From the NCBI RefSeq assembly GCF_042434915.1, contig NZ_CP170198.1:2914001-2978000 (forward strand): a stretch of DNA of 64,000 nucleotides, read 5' to 3'. A program made the position numbers and the translations under genes. The stretch comes from Aquimarina sp042434915 (GTDB lineage: Bacteria > Bacteroidota > Bacteroidia > Flavobacteriales > Flavobacteriaceae). The notes under the pieces were generated by a model that saw only the letters and a program-made list of their open reading frames with translations, ran no database searches and was not told the DNA's origin. Below, piece by piece: positions 53,650 through 62,099 of this stretch; within the stretch, counting starts at the first letter, position 1; each line of letters starts with the position of its first letter.

Positions 53650-54189
53650 CTATTCATGTGAAACAAACCGCTCATCGACTTCCATAATAGTTCCACAATT
53701 ATTACAAGTACGTAGCTCTTTATTTTGATAAAAGTCTTTAAAGTGCTTCAAAAAATCGGTCTCTATATTCTCTAATTTGAAATAAACTTCGTAAAGTTTA
53801 TGGTTACAAGTATCGCAAAACCAAAGCAAGCCGTCTTCGGCATTTAAATCCAAACGCTTCCGTTCGATTACTAGCCCAATAGAATTTTCATGACGTACTG
53901 GTGAATGTGGCACTCTAGCAGGATGTAAGTACATATCTCCAGGACCTAACTCCATTGTCTTTTTCACTCCTCCATCCTGCACGTGAACTTGAATACTCCC
54001 TTCTAGTTGATAAAAAAGTTCTTCGGTCTCATTATAATGATAATCCTTACGAGCATTAGGTCCAGCTACGATCATTACAATATAATCACCTGCATCTTTA
54101 TAAAGATTTTTGTTACCAACAGGGGGCTTTAATGATTCTCTGTTCTCATCAATCCATTGTTTTAGATTGAAAGGGTTTTGGATAGCCAT
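53650..54189 (-). CDS. 3-hydroxyanthranilate 3,4-dioxygenase
   Basis: A 179-residue cupin dioxygenase. The iron ligands are expected in DYHYNETEELFYQLEG (His and Glu) and the histidine of ARVPHSPVRH. The C-terminal part has CDTC and CNNC pairs, forming a rubredoxin-like iron site found in bacterial enzymes. It opens 3-hydroxyanthranilate to give the precursor of quinolinate in the kynurenine pathway to NAD. Kynureninase or kynurenine 3-monooxygenase genes are not in the window. Confidence 0.94.
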   Translation of the reverse strand: MAIQNPFNLKQWIDENRESLKPPVGNKNLYKDAGDYIVMIVAGPNARKDYHYNETEELFYQLEGSIQVHVQDGGVKKTMELGPGDMYLHPARVPHSPVRHENSIGLVIERKRLDLNAEDGLLWFCDTCNHKLYEVYFKLENIETDFLKHFKDFYQNKELRTCNNCGTIMEVDERFVSHE

Positions 54190-54327
54190 AAATAGAATTT
54201 TGATTGTATAAAATTACGTATTCTACACAAGTTCTCAATATTAAGAAGTTTAAAATTTTGAGGTTTACGTTAATCTTTTCACAATAGAAAGTAAAAATAT
54301 TTCTACAACAATATAGCTATATATAAA

Positions 54328-54367
54328 AGAAATCGCTCTAACAAAACAAGTCTGCAGAGCGATTTCT
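54328..54367 (-). terminator. Terminator after the lipoprotein gene
   Basis: Stem AGAAATCGCTCT (54328-54339) pairs perfectly with AGAGCGATTTCT (54356-54367), 16-nt loop, 23 nt past the end of the lipoprotein gene. Confidence 0.75.
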
Positions 54368-54390
54368 AACTAAATAACCAACCAAAATTT

Positions 54391-55323
54391 TTATAACATA
54401 GAGTTCTTTTTAAGAAACTCGGATTTTTTCATTCTTTTCTTATCATTTTGCAATGTACCTTCTCCATCAGCATTTTTAAACTGAACGTATCCTCTACCTA
54501 CAAAACGATAATCGGTACCTGATGCTGGGTGATATAATTGAATTTTACTTTCATTTATAACGGTTAACTCAAAGAATTCATTGCCCAAGTAATCGTAATC
54601 AAGTGTTAAAGTTTTGAGATAAAAGTTATTTGCTACGTTATTCACTTCATAAAAACCTTCATAATCATAGTAAATAGCATTACGTGGAGTTCCTGATACA
54701 TCTTTAGAACTTCTGAAATTGTCTCCTGATCCAAAGGGTAAGAACTGTAAAAAATTTTCTTCATCAAATTCGTTCAATGCACCATATTGACTGGTAAAAA
54801 CTTTTTCCCAAGTACTATATTCGTGTAAGAAATAGTGGATATTATCATACAACACTTTTTCGTAATCAAATGTGCTTCGTTGATACCCCTCTAGATAATA
54901 TGATGTATTGGTAACACTATCGTAAAGCTCAATTTCATTTCCAGATAATTGAATCACCTCCAGTTCATACGTACCATCAAGATCATGATCAATTTGCACT
55001 ACAGAACGGTACGCGCCATACAATCCTACGTCTAACCCAAAGCCATCCCCATGCTCCCCGATACCAACTAGATTGTTGTTGGCATAAAACGTTCCATTCT
55101 TGAAAGATACTGTAAACGCTTTTTGAAGAAAAGGCACTTCTCCTTTACCTCGTGTTTTCTCTATATTAACATACCAAATTTCGTAAGACTGTAAAAATTG
55201 ATCTAGATTGAAAACAGGTTGAGGCTCTTCGATATAATTTTCTTCAACTACAACCTCGGCAACACATGCGTTAAATAAAAAGAGGCCAGATATTCCAGCA
55301 AAAAGTAATAGTAATGGTCTCAT
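54391..55323 (-). CDS. Uncharacterised lipoprotein with an internal duplication
   Basis: A 310-residue lipoprotein (signal MRPLLLLFAGISGLFLFNAC, lipidated cysteine at residue 20). The mature part contains two similar beta-rich halves. The first ends LSGNEIELYDSVTNTSYYLE, then GYQRSTF; the second ends VINESKIQLYHPASGTDYRF, then VGRGYVQF. This suggests a duplicated domain. Residues after 300 are basic (KKRMKKSEFLKKNSML). No family recognised. Divergent from gpsA. Confidence 0.85.
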   Translation of the reverse strand: MRPLLLLFAGISGLFLFNACVAEVVVEENYIEEPQPVFNLDQFLQSYEIWYVNIEKTRGKGEVPFLQKAFTVSFKNGTFYANNNLVGIGEHGDGFGLDVGLYGAYRSVVQIDHDLDGTYELEVIQLSGNEIELYDSVTNTSYYLEGYQRSTFDYEKVLYDNIHYFLHEYSTWEKVFTSQYGALNEFDEENFLQFLPFGSGDNFRSSKDVSGTPRNAIYYDYEGFYEVNNVANNFYLKTLTLDYDYLGNEFFELTVINESKIQLYHPASGTDYRFVGRGYVQFKNADGEGTLQNDKKRMKKSEFLKKNSML

Positions 55324-55428
55324 AAGCTTTAATTTTAAATTATGTGTTCTCAGAACCAAAATACATGCCAAACTTTTAACACTTTAATAATCAATAGTTT
55401 AATTTAATTACTAATTTGTTTATTTTTG

Positions 55429-56496
55429 ATGCATCAATCAATTTCATTTAAAAGTTTATTCACTAGGTTTGAAACCTATAAAAGTAAAAAGAAAAACCCC
55501 TTGAAAAATAAACCAAAATTTGCAGTAATAGGTGGTGGTAGTTGGGCGACTGCTATTGTCAAAATGCTAACCGAAAATGTTGAAGTTGTAGGATGGTATA
55601 TGCGCAGCGTTTATGCAATTGAACATCTAAAACGACAACAACATAACCCAAGTTATTTAAGTTCTGTTGAATTTAAAAACGAACAACTTAAACTAACCGA
55701 CAATATTAATGAAGCCGTAGAAGAGGCCGATTACATCATATTTGCAATACCCTCGGCATTTTTACATACCGAATTAAAAAAATTGAATGTATCGCTAAAA
55801 GACAAAATTATTTTCTCGGCTATTAAAGGTATTGTCCCAGAAACTGGACTTATTGTTGGAGAATATTTTAATGAGATTTATGATATTCCATTAGAAAATA
55901 TTGGCGTAATTACTGGACCTTGTCATGCAGAAGAAGTTGCCCTAGAACGTCTATCTTATCTAACCATCGCTTGTAATGATGATGAAAAAGCTAAAATAGT
56001 AGCTGATCATTTGAGTAGCGAATACATAAGTTGCAAGATAAGTGATGATATTATAGGTACAGAATATGCAGCCATGCTCAAAAATATTTATGCTATTGCG
56101 GCAGGAATAGCTCATGGACTAGGTTATGGAGATAATTTTCAAAGTGTTTTAATGAGTAACGCTATTCGGGAAATGAAACGATTCATTAAAAAAGTTCATA
56201 AGATGAAGCGTAATATCAATAACTCTGCATATCTGGGGGATTTATTGGTTACAGGATACTCCGTCTTTTCGAGAAATAGAATGTTTGGTAATATGATTGG
56301 TAAAGGATATACCGTTAAAAGTGCTCAAATGGAAATGAGTATGGTGGCCGAAGGCTATTATGCTACCAAAAGTGCTTATGAAATAAATTCTGAAAAAGGA
56401 GCTAAAACTCCAATAATCGATGCTGTTTACGCTATCTTATACAATCATAAAGAGCCTAAAAAGATTTTTAAAAAATTAGCTGAACGTTTAGATTAA
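55429..56496 (+). CDS. gpsA: NAD(P)H-dependent glycerol-3-phosphate dehydrogenase
   Basis: A 355-residue enzyme that reduces dihydroxyacetone phosphate to sn-glycerol-3-phosphate for phospholipids. The dinucleotide motif is VIGGGSWATAIVKML (about residue 33), and the catalytic lysine region is GTEYAAMLKNIYAIAAGIAH. The first 25 residues before LKNKPKFAVIGGG are extra relative to relatives of about 330 residues. A perfect -7 box (TATTTTTG, 55421-55428) touches the ATG, so a start at TTG 55501 is also possible. The sulfurtransferase gene follows 18 nt later. Confidence 0.93.
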   Translation: MHQSISFKSLFTRFETYKSKKKNPLKNKPKFAVIGGGSWATAIVKMLTENVEVVGWYMRSVYAIEHLKRQQHNPSYLSSVEFKNEQLKLTDNINEAVEEADYIIFAIPSAFLHTELKKLNVSLKDKIIFSAIKGIVPETGLIVGEYFNEIYDIPLENIGVITGPCHAEEVALERLSYLTIACNDDEKAKIVADHLSSEYISCKISDDIIGTEYAAMLKNIYAIAAGIAHGLGYGDNFQSVLMSNAIREMKRFIKKVHKMKRNINNSAYLGDLLVTGYSVFSRNRMFGNMIGKGYTVKSAQMEMSMVAEGYYATKSAYEINSEKGAKTPIIDAVYAILYNHKEPKKIFKKLAERLD

Positions 56497-56514
56497 ATAA
56501 AGCCTATAATTAGT

Positions 56515-57372
56515 ATGATATCAAGTCAACCCCTTCCTTCTTTAATAGATATCACTTGGTTGTCACAACACATGGATGATCCTAACCTTATAATTTTGGA
56601 TGCCAGTATCCCTAGCATATCTACTTCAGAAAAGGAGCGGTTACATTTGAAGACTATCCCGAACGCTTTGTTTTTTGATTTAAAAAAAGTGTTTTCTAAT
56701 CAATCAGCTGTCTTACCAAACACTATTCCCTCGCCTGAAGATTTTGAGTCTGCTTGTAGGGTCTTGGGTATTGCTAATAATAGTAAAATAGTATTGTATG
56801 ATGATAAAGGTATCTATTCAAGTCCACGAGCTTGGTTTTTATTTAAACTAATGGGATTTACTAATGTATCCATTTTGGATGGTGGCTTGCCTGCTTGGAT
56901 TGAGAGTGGACTATTAACAAAAAATAGTTATCGATCGTTCCCTAAGAAGCAAGGTGATTTTAAAACTAATTTTAAACCAGAATTAGTAGTTACTGCTGAT
57001 CAAGTATTAAAAGCAATCAAAGACTCAAATTATATAATCATTGATGCCCGTTCTTATGATCGATTTACGGGAGTAACGCCAGAGCCAAGAAATGATATAA
57101 AAGGAGGGCACATCCCGTCTTCTGTTAACATCCCATATACAAAACTTATTAAAGATGGAAAGCTCATTTACCAAGCTGAATTAGCGAAGCTAGTCCATAC
57201 TTTTAAGAGTGATCAAAAGCATACAATTTTTACCTGTGGCTCTGGTATTACAGCCTGTATCCTAATGTTTGCATTTGAATGCGCAGGACACACAAATTCA
57301 TCGTTATATGATGGTTCATGGACTGAGTGGGGGCAACTACCCGACATTCCCATCGTAAAAAAAGCGGTATAA
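56515..57372 (+). CDS. Sulfurtransferase (3-mercaptopyruvate sulfurtransferase/rhodanese-like)
   Basis: A 285-residue protein with two rhodanese domains: the first (about 10-140) inactive-looking with SSPRAWFLFKLMGFTNVSIL, the second (about 155-280) with the active loop CGSGITAC. This is the SseA/TST arrangement. The CGSGxTAC form is typical of mercaptopyruvate sulfurtransferases. It lies 18 nt after gpsA and 34 nt before a glycosidase gene, so it may be co-transcribed. Confidence 0.93.
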   Translation: MISSQPLPSLIDITWLSQHMDDPNLIILDASIPSISTSEKERLHLKTIPNALFFDLKKVFSNQSAVLPNTIPSPEDFESACRVLGIANNSKIVLYDDKGIYSSPRAWFLFKLMGFTNVSILDGGLPAWIESGLLTKNSYRSFPKKQGDFKTNFKPELVVTADQVLKAIKDSNYIIIDARSYDRFTGVTPEPRNDIKGGHIPSSVNIPYTKLIKDGKLIYQAELAKLVHTFKSDQKHTIFTCGSGITACILMFAFECAGHTNSSLYDGSWTEWGQLPDIPIVKKAV

Positions 57373-57406
57373 CTATTGCTACAAATCTTTTCAAAACAAC
57401 GTTTAA

Positions 57407-58504
57407 ATGAAATCACTAAGCCTCCTTATTTTTTTTCTTACCAATATCTTTCTTGGATATTCGCAATCCCCTGTATATACACTACAGGATTTTTATGGAA
57501 ACTCCATTGCACTTGACCAAAAAGTTGATTCGGTATATACATCCTTATCAGAGAAACAACGTATCGCACAAATGATTATCACATCTGCTGGAGAACTAGG
57601 AAAACCCCAATCGGTAGTAAATGACTTAGCGCAAAAAGGAGCGATTGGCGGAGTTGTTTTTTTGAAAGGTACCAAGGCCAATCATACAGAACATATACAA
57701 GCTTTAAACAAGCTTACAACAGCGCATGGTATACCATCTCTTTTATATAGTATGGATGCTGAGCCTAGTTTGTTAAGTAGTCGAATAAAAGGGGCAAAAA
57801 ATGTGGGTAAAACGATAGATATTAAAACCGAAGCGCAATCAGACGAAGTTGTAGCAGTCATCAACAGCGAATTAAAAGCAATAGGTGTCCATCATAATTA
57901 TGCACCTGTTTTGGATGTAAGTACCGCTAACGAAGCGATCAAATCCAGAAGTTATGGTAGTGATAAAAACCAAGTTGTTAAACTAGCTAACAGGTTTATA
58001 GAAAAATCACAAGAAGGAGGGATAATTGCAACTGCTAAGCATTTTCCAGGGCATGGATTAGTATCGGGTGACACACATAAACAGAGCGTATATATCGATG
58101 GTCCCTTGCAGGAAGTTAGTAATTATGAAAAAATTATAGCAAATGGTGTACTCTCTATAATGATTGCTCATATTACTATTAAAAATAATGAAAAGTATAA
58201 TACAAATGGTTTGCCCGCTAGTTGTTCAAGAAAAATTGTAACGGGTTTATTAAGAGAAGAAATGGGATTTGAGGGAATTATTATTTCTGATGCTCTCAAT
58301 ATTATGAAGGCTGTGACTATCTTAGATAATGCCCCTTTACTAGCGTCAAAAGCAGGATGCGATTTAATACTTATGCCACAAGATGAGGAAAAGACTATAG
58401 CCGCAATTCAAAATGAAATAGAAAAAGATCCAGATTATAAGGATCAAATTGAAACTTCAATAAAAAAAGTTATACGATTAAAAATAGTGGCTGGAGTGCT
58501 TTAA
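57407..58504 (+). CDS. Secreted glycoside hydrolase family 3 enzyme (NagZ-like)
   Basis: A 365-residue protein with a signal peptide (MKSLSLLIFFLTNIFLGYSQ). The GH3 N-terminal domain has VVFLKGTKANHTEHIQALNK, the KHFPGHG motif (with GDTHKQ following) and the nucleophile region IIISDALNIMKAV. NagZ-type enzymes release N-acetylglucosamine from peptidoglycan fragments. The signal peptide places this one outside the cytosol, unlike classic NagZ. It has only the N-terminal GH3 domain. Confidence 0.9.
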   Translation: MKSLSLLIFFLTNIFLGYSQSPVYTLQDFYGNSIALDQKVDSVYTSLSEKQRIAQMIITSAGELGKPQSVVNDLAQKGAIGGVVFLKGTKANHTEHIQALNKLTTAHGIPSLLYSMDAEPSLLSSRIKGAKNVGKTIDIKTEAQSDEVVAVINSELKAIGVHHNYAPVLDVSTANEAIKSRSYGSDKNQVVKLANRFIEKSQEGGIIATAKHFPGHGLVSGDTHKQSVYIDGPLQEVSNYEKIIANGVLSIMIAHITIKNNEKYNTNGLPASCSRKIVTGLLREEMGFEGIIISDALNIMKAVTILDNAPLLASKAGCDLILMPQDEEKTIAAIQNEIEKDPDYKDQIETSIKKVIRLKIVAGVL

Positions 58505-58549
58505 TCATGTTTTAGGGCAAATGGTAAGATCCATGGAGAGCATGCTTTT

Positions 58550-59653
58550 TTATACAGCTTCAAATAGTTTTCCAGGTAAGGGTTTAACCACACCTTTAAG
58601 TTCCATCGAGAGTAAATGAGAAGCTAATTTGTACGTTGGTATACCACACTCGAGCGCAATTGTATCTAAGAGAGTTTTGCCATTATGATTTAAAAAATTG
58701 TAAATGTGTTTTTCTTCACCTTCCAAAGTAATGAACATTTTTTTTTGAGTCACTCTCGGACTCTTTTCCTTAAGGTCCCAATTTAACATATATATTAAAT
58801 CCGCGGGAGAGGTAAGCATATGAGCGCGTTGTGTTTTTATTAAAGTATTGCAGCCCTTACTCAACATATCCGTAGTTCTCCCAGGTACCGCAAACACATC
58901 GCGATTATACGAGTTTGCTATTTCTGCTGTCACTAAAGAACCTCCCTTATCTGCACTCTCTATTACAAGGGTAGCCTCACTGATACCAGCAATAATTCTA
59001 TTTCTACTCAAAAAGTTATTTCGATCAAAAACATCAGTACTCCAAAAATCTGTATAAAAACCGCCATTTGCTTCGACCTGATCAATGTATTTGGTATGTG
59101 TTTTTGGATACATTTGATTTAAACCATGAGCTAGGCAGCCTATTGTCTGTAAACCATGTTTTATAGCAGCTCGCTGTGCTGTAATATCGACACCATACGC
59201 AAAACCAGAGACGATTACAGGATCCAAAGGAGCTAATGTTTCTACCAATTCTTCACAAAATGAAATCCCATAATTCGTAACTTTACGAGTACCAACAATA
59301 CTCAGAAGTTTTTTTGATTTTAAGTCAATTGCGCCTCTTCCAAATAAAATTACAGGACCATCTATACAATGTTTTAATTTATCAGGATAATCATCATCAA
59401 GATATGTTATTAACTGAATATTATTTTTTTCTACAAAACTAAGCTCATTCTCTGCAGCGCGATAACATTTTACGTCATGTATGTCTTTTACTTTGGTGGT
59501 TCCGATTCCATCAATTTTCAAAAGATTTGCTTTCTTTTCTTTGAGAACTTCGTCGGCAGAACCAATGGTTCTTATCATTTTTTTTATAGAACTATCGCCA
59601 AGATTTGGTACCTTTTTCAGGGTAAGTAGTGCTAATTTTTCTGTATCGTTCAT
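58550..59653 (-). CDS. dprA: DNA-processing protein DprA
   Basis: A 367-residue protein. An N-terminal helix-hairpin-helix/SAM-like region (about 1-60, LLKIDGIGTTKVKDIHDV) is followed by the Rossmann-like DprA core (SIVGTRKVTNYGISFCEELV; IVSGFAYGVDITAQRAAIKH; IGCLAHGLNQMYPKTH) and a C-terminal winged-helix region. DprA loads RecA on incoming single-stranded DNA in transformation. No other competence gene is next to it. Confidence 0.95.
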   Translation of the reverse strand: MNDTEKLALLTLKKVPNLGDSSIKKMIRTIGSADEVLKEKKANLLKIDGIGTTKVKDIHDVKCYRAAENELSFVEKNNIQLITYLDDDYPDKLKHCIDGPVILFGRGAIDLKSKKLLSIVGTRKVTNYGISFCEELVETLAPLDPVIVSGFAYGVDITAQRAAIKHGLQTIGCLAHGLNQMYPKTHTKYIDQVEANGGFYTDFWSTDVFDRNNFLSRNRIIAGISEATLVIESADKGGSLVTAEIANSYNRDVFAVPGRTTDMLSKGCNTLIKTQRAHMLTSPADLIYMLNWDLKEKSPRVTQKKMFITLEGEEKHIYNFLNHNGKTLLDTIALECGIPTYKLASHLLSMELKGVVKPLPGKLFEAV

Positions 59654-59744
59654 GTAAGTTGGTCTAAGTCAGTACAAGTAACAAAAAATATAAATCTGTT
59701 GATAAAATTTCACCTTCTACTTTTTAACAACTCACAATTTTATT

Positions 59745-59752
59745 TACCTTTG
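59745..59752 (+). promoter_or_regulatory. Candidate -7 box in the dprA / HU-CCDC81 intergenic region
   Basis: TACCTTTG, a perfect TAnnTTTG, on the plus strand. The gene starts 108 nt downstream, which would leave a leader of about 100 nt; no clear -33 TTG is seen. Confidence 0.4.
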
Positions 59753-59859
59753 AAAAGATCGATTTTTTTTGAAATTCAAGTCGATGTATAAGTAAGGTTG
59801 TACTAAAAATCAACTACAAAATTTTATGTATTGTTGATATTATAATTTATAAAGGGTAA

Positions 59860-60852
59860 ATGAACATCTCAAAGTATATTAGTGAGTTATTATATAGATA
59901 TGAATGTGTGATTATTCCAGGATTCGGAGCTTTTTTAACACGTCGAGAGTCCGCTAAAATTAATAGTACTACGAACACTTTTGTACCTCCTAAAAAAACA
60001 ATATCATTCAATAGTCAATTACAAAACAACGATGGTCTTTTTGCAAACTATATAGCTTCGGCCGAAAAAATTTCATATACAGAGGCTTTGAGTGTAATTC
60101 AACACTTTGTGGCGTCGTTAAATTCAGAACTTAATCAAGGAAAGCGAGTGTCACTCTTATCTATTGGACATTTATTTCGTTCTGTCGAAAACACTTTGCA
60201 ATTTGAGCCAACTGCTGAGCAGAATTACCTTACCGAAGCTTTTGGTCTTCCCTCTTTTGTTTCTTCCCAAATTGATAGAGACATTTCTGTTTCTCGTGAG
60301 GTTTATAAGCATGAAACAGAAACAATAGAAGCTAAAACTCCTATTGCATTTACGCCAGAGAAAAGAGCTCAACGTACCTACTTAAATTATGCAGCAACTG
60401 CTGCTGCTGTTATAGGAATATTTGGTATAACTGGATACTTAGGCCTATCGTATCATAATAGCTCTGTAGAAGCATATAATTACACACAACGTCAAGAAGC
60501 TGCCAAGGATATCGATAGTATGATACAGGAGGCAACTTTTGAAATTTCGAACCCATTACCTGCTATCAATCTAAATATTACAAAAGCGCACGAGGATATA
60601 AAAGAAGCCTCGGCTATATTTGGTAAATACCATATTATTGCAGGTGCGTTTAGAATTGAAGCAAATGCTCAGAAAAAAATGAAGCGTTTAAAAGCCAAAG
60701 GTTTCAAATCTAGACTTATCGGAAAAAATAAATACGGTTTACATCAAGTAGTATACAGTAGTTATTCTAATCGACTAGAAGCATTGCAAGCATTACAAGC
60801 GATAAAAAATAAACAAGATCGTAGAGCTTGGTTGCTTGTACAGGAACTATAG
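59860..60852 (+). CDS. HU-CCDC81 and SPOR domain membrane protein
   Basis: A 330-residue protein. The N-terminal region (about 1-120: LLYRYECVIIPGFGAFLTRR, NNDGLFANYIAS, LNQGKRVSLLSIGHLFR) matches the HU-CCDC81 type found in Bacteroidota. A TM segment (about 175-197) is followed by a linker and a C-terminal SPOR domain (about 255-330, YHIIAGAFRIEANAQKKMKR). SPOR domains bind denuded peptidoglycan at division sites. The protein thus joins a DNA-binding-like fold at the cytosolic side to a cell-wall-binding fold. No partner is adjacent. The downstream 60853-61098 region has no gene. Confidence 0.88.
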   Translation: MNISKYISELLYRYECVIIPGFGAFLTRRESAKINSTTNTFVPPKKTISFNSQLQNNDGLFANYIASAEKISYTEALSVIQHFVASLNSELNQGKRVSLLSIGHLFRSVENTLQFEPTAEQNYLTEAFGLPSFVSSQIDRDISVSREVYKHETETIEAKTPIAFTPEKRAQRTYLNYAATAAAVIGIFGITGYLGLSYHNSSVEAYNYTQRQEAAKDIDSMIQEATFEISNPLPAINLNITKAHEDIKEASAIFGKYHIIAGAFRIEANAQKKMKRLKAKGFKSRLIGKNKYGLHQVVYSSYSNRLEALQALQAIKNKQDRRAWLLVQEL

Positions 60853-61071
60853 GTCGCATTTTTCTTAAAGTATTCATAATTTAATCTGGATCGATAATTA
60901 ATGGTTTTCGCATAAAATCGTTTTGTTTTTTGCGACCAACGTTACTCTTATAATTCAAGATAGTGCTACTTATTAATATTTGCCTCAATTTGATAGATTT
61001 ATGACAATGGTATTTCTGGGTGTTCCTTTCAAATCTTAAACTAGAATGGGAGAAATTAAAACTATGCTGAG

Positions 61072-61079
61072 TATCTTTG
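61072..61079 (+). promoter_or_regulatory. Candidate -7 box of the acyl-CoA thioesterase gene
   Basis: TATCTTTG, a perfect TAnnTTTG. Its start site would be near 61085, only about 5 nt before ATG 61090, which favours the in-frame ATG at 61099. Confidence 0.45.
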
Positions 61080-61098
61080 CTTAAATTAAATGCTAATT

Positions 61099-61608
61099 AT
61101 GGAAGCTAGACACCCTTCAGAATCACTTACAATATTAACCGATCTCGTACTGCCAGGAGAAACGAATGGCCTAAACAATCTTTTTGGAGGAGAACTACTA
61201 GCTCGTATGGATAGAGCTGCTGGTATTGCTGCTGGGAGACATTCTAGAAGATTGGTTGTGACCGCTTCTGTAAATCATGTCGCATTTAATAAGAGCATTC
61301 CTTTGGGTAGTGTGGTTACTGTAGAAGCTAAAGTTTCTCGTGCATTTAAAAGCTCTATGGAAGTTATTATTGACGTTTGGGTAGAAGATCGTCAAAGTGG
61401 TGATAAAACCAAAGCCAACGAAGCTATATACACCTTTGTAGCAGTTAACGAAAGTGGAACTCCAGTTCCTGTACCCCCTGTATTACCACAAACAGAAATA
61501 GAGAAAGAACGTTTTGATGCAGCATTGCGTAGAAAACAACTAAGTTTGGTTTTAGCAGGTAAGATGAAACCTCACGATGCTACCGAGCTTAAAGCCTTAT
61601 TTGTATAG
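61099..61608 (+). CDS. Acyl-CoA thioesterase (hotdog fold)
   Basis: A 169-residue hotdog thioesterase of the YciA/BACH-like type. It opens with EARHPSESLTILTDLVLPGE and has the NNLFGGELLARMDRAAGIAA helix, followed by FNKSIPLGSVVTVEAKV and SSMEVIIDVWVED. These enzymes hydrolyse acyl-CoA. ATG 61099 is preferred because the -7 box lies too close to ATG 61090. It is a single gene. Confidence 0.93.
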   Translation: MEARHPSESLTILTDLVLPGETNGLNNLFGGELLARMDRAAGIAAGRHSRRLVVTASVNHVAFNKSIPLGSVVTVEAKVSRAFKSSMEVIIDVWVEDRQSGDKTKANEAIYTFVAVNESGTPVPVPPVLPQTEIEKERFDAALRRKQLSLVLAGKMKPHDATELKALFV

Positions 61609-61622
61609 ACTTAAACATTTTA

Positions 61623-62099
61623 CTACATTTTTTTAACGGGAATGTATATAAGTTCTTTTGATAAAGGGTTCTCTGGGCCTAGATATTCTTTACCCATATA
61701 TTCAAAATGTTTTCTCTGATTAATACTATATCCCGATTTTGGTAACCAATCGTTATGAATATAATTTAAGGTCTTGTAGAAAGTGCTCGTTGGTCCATGA
61801 TGTGTAAATATCGCATAGACTCCTTTTTCTATTTTAACCTTATTCATATCCTTCAATCCACTAAGATTTTTGACATACGGTATGGTAGCCCAGGTTGTAT
61901 AAACTCCTATTCCAGAAAACCCAGTATCATACTCATGAACAGCATAAAATTCTGAAGGTTTTTCACCAAAATGTCGTACCAAATCTGTAATAAAACTTTT
62001 CCAGTGTTTTTGAAGCTCTGGACTACCCGTAGTAATTTGCAAAGAACGACCTAGCAAATACCTTTCTTCTAGCTCTCGTATTTTCGGCACTATATTCAT
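61623..62099 (-). CDS. GyrI-like/effector-binding domain protein
   Basis: A 158-residue single-domain protein of the GyrI-like (AraC effector-binding) fold: MNIVPKIRELEERYLLGRSL, EFYAVHEYDTGF, VEKGVYAIFTHHG-type strand (here IEKGVYAIFTHHGPTS) and the ending YGLG-like region ELIYIPVKK. The ATG overlaps the stop of the EnvC-like gene by one base (TGATG), so the two are translationally coupled. No ligand is known; there is no DNA-binding domain. Confidence 0.85.
   Translation of the reverse strand: MNIVPKIRELEERYLLGRSLQITTGSPELQKHWKSFITDLVRHFGEKPSEFYAVHEYDTGFSGIGVYTTWATIPYVKNLSGLKDMNKVKIEKGVYAIFTHHGPTSTFYKTLNYIHNDWLPKSGYSINQRKHFEYMGKEYLGPENPLSKELIYIPVKKM

Noticed and set aside
60852..60937. Possible long hairpin GGTCGCA / TGCGACC after the HU-CCDC81 gene
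   Set aside because: Only 7 bp with a loop of about 70 nt; the flanking T tracts do not pair. Not convincing as a terminator or riboswitch.
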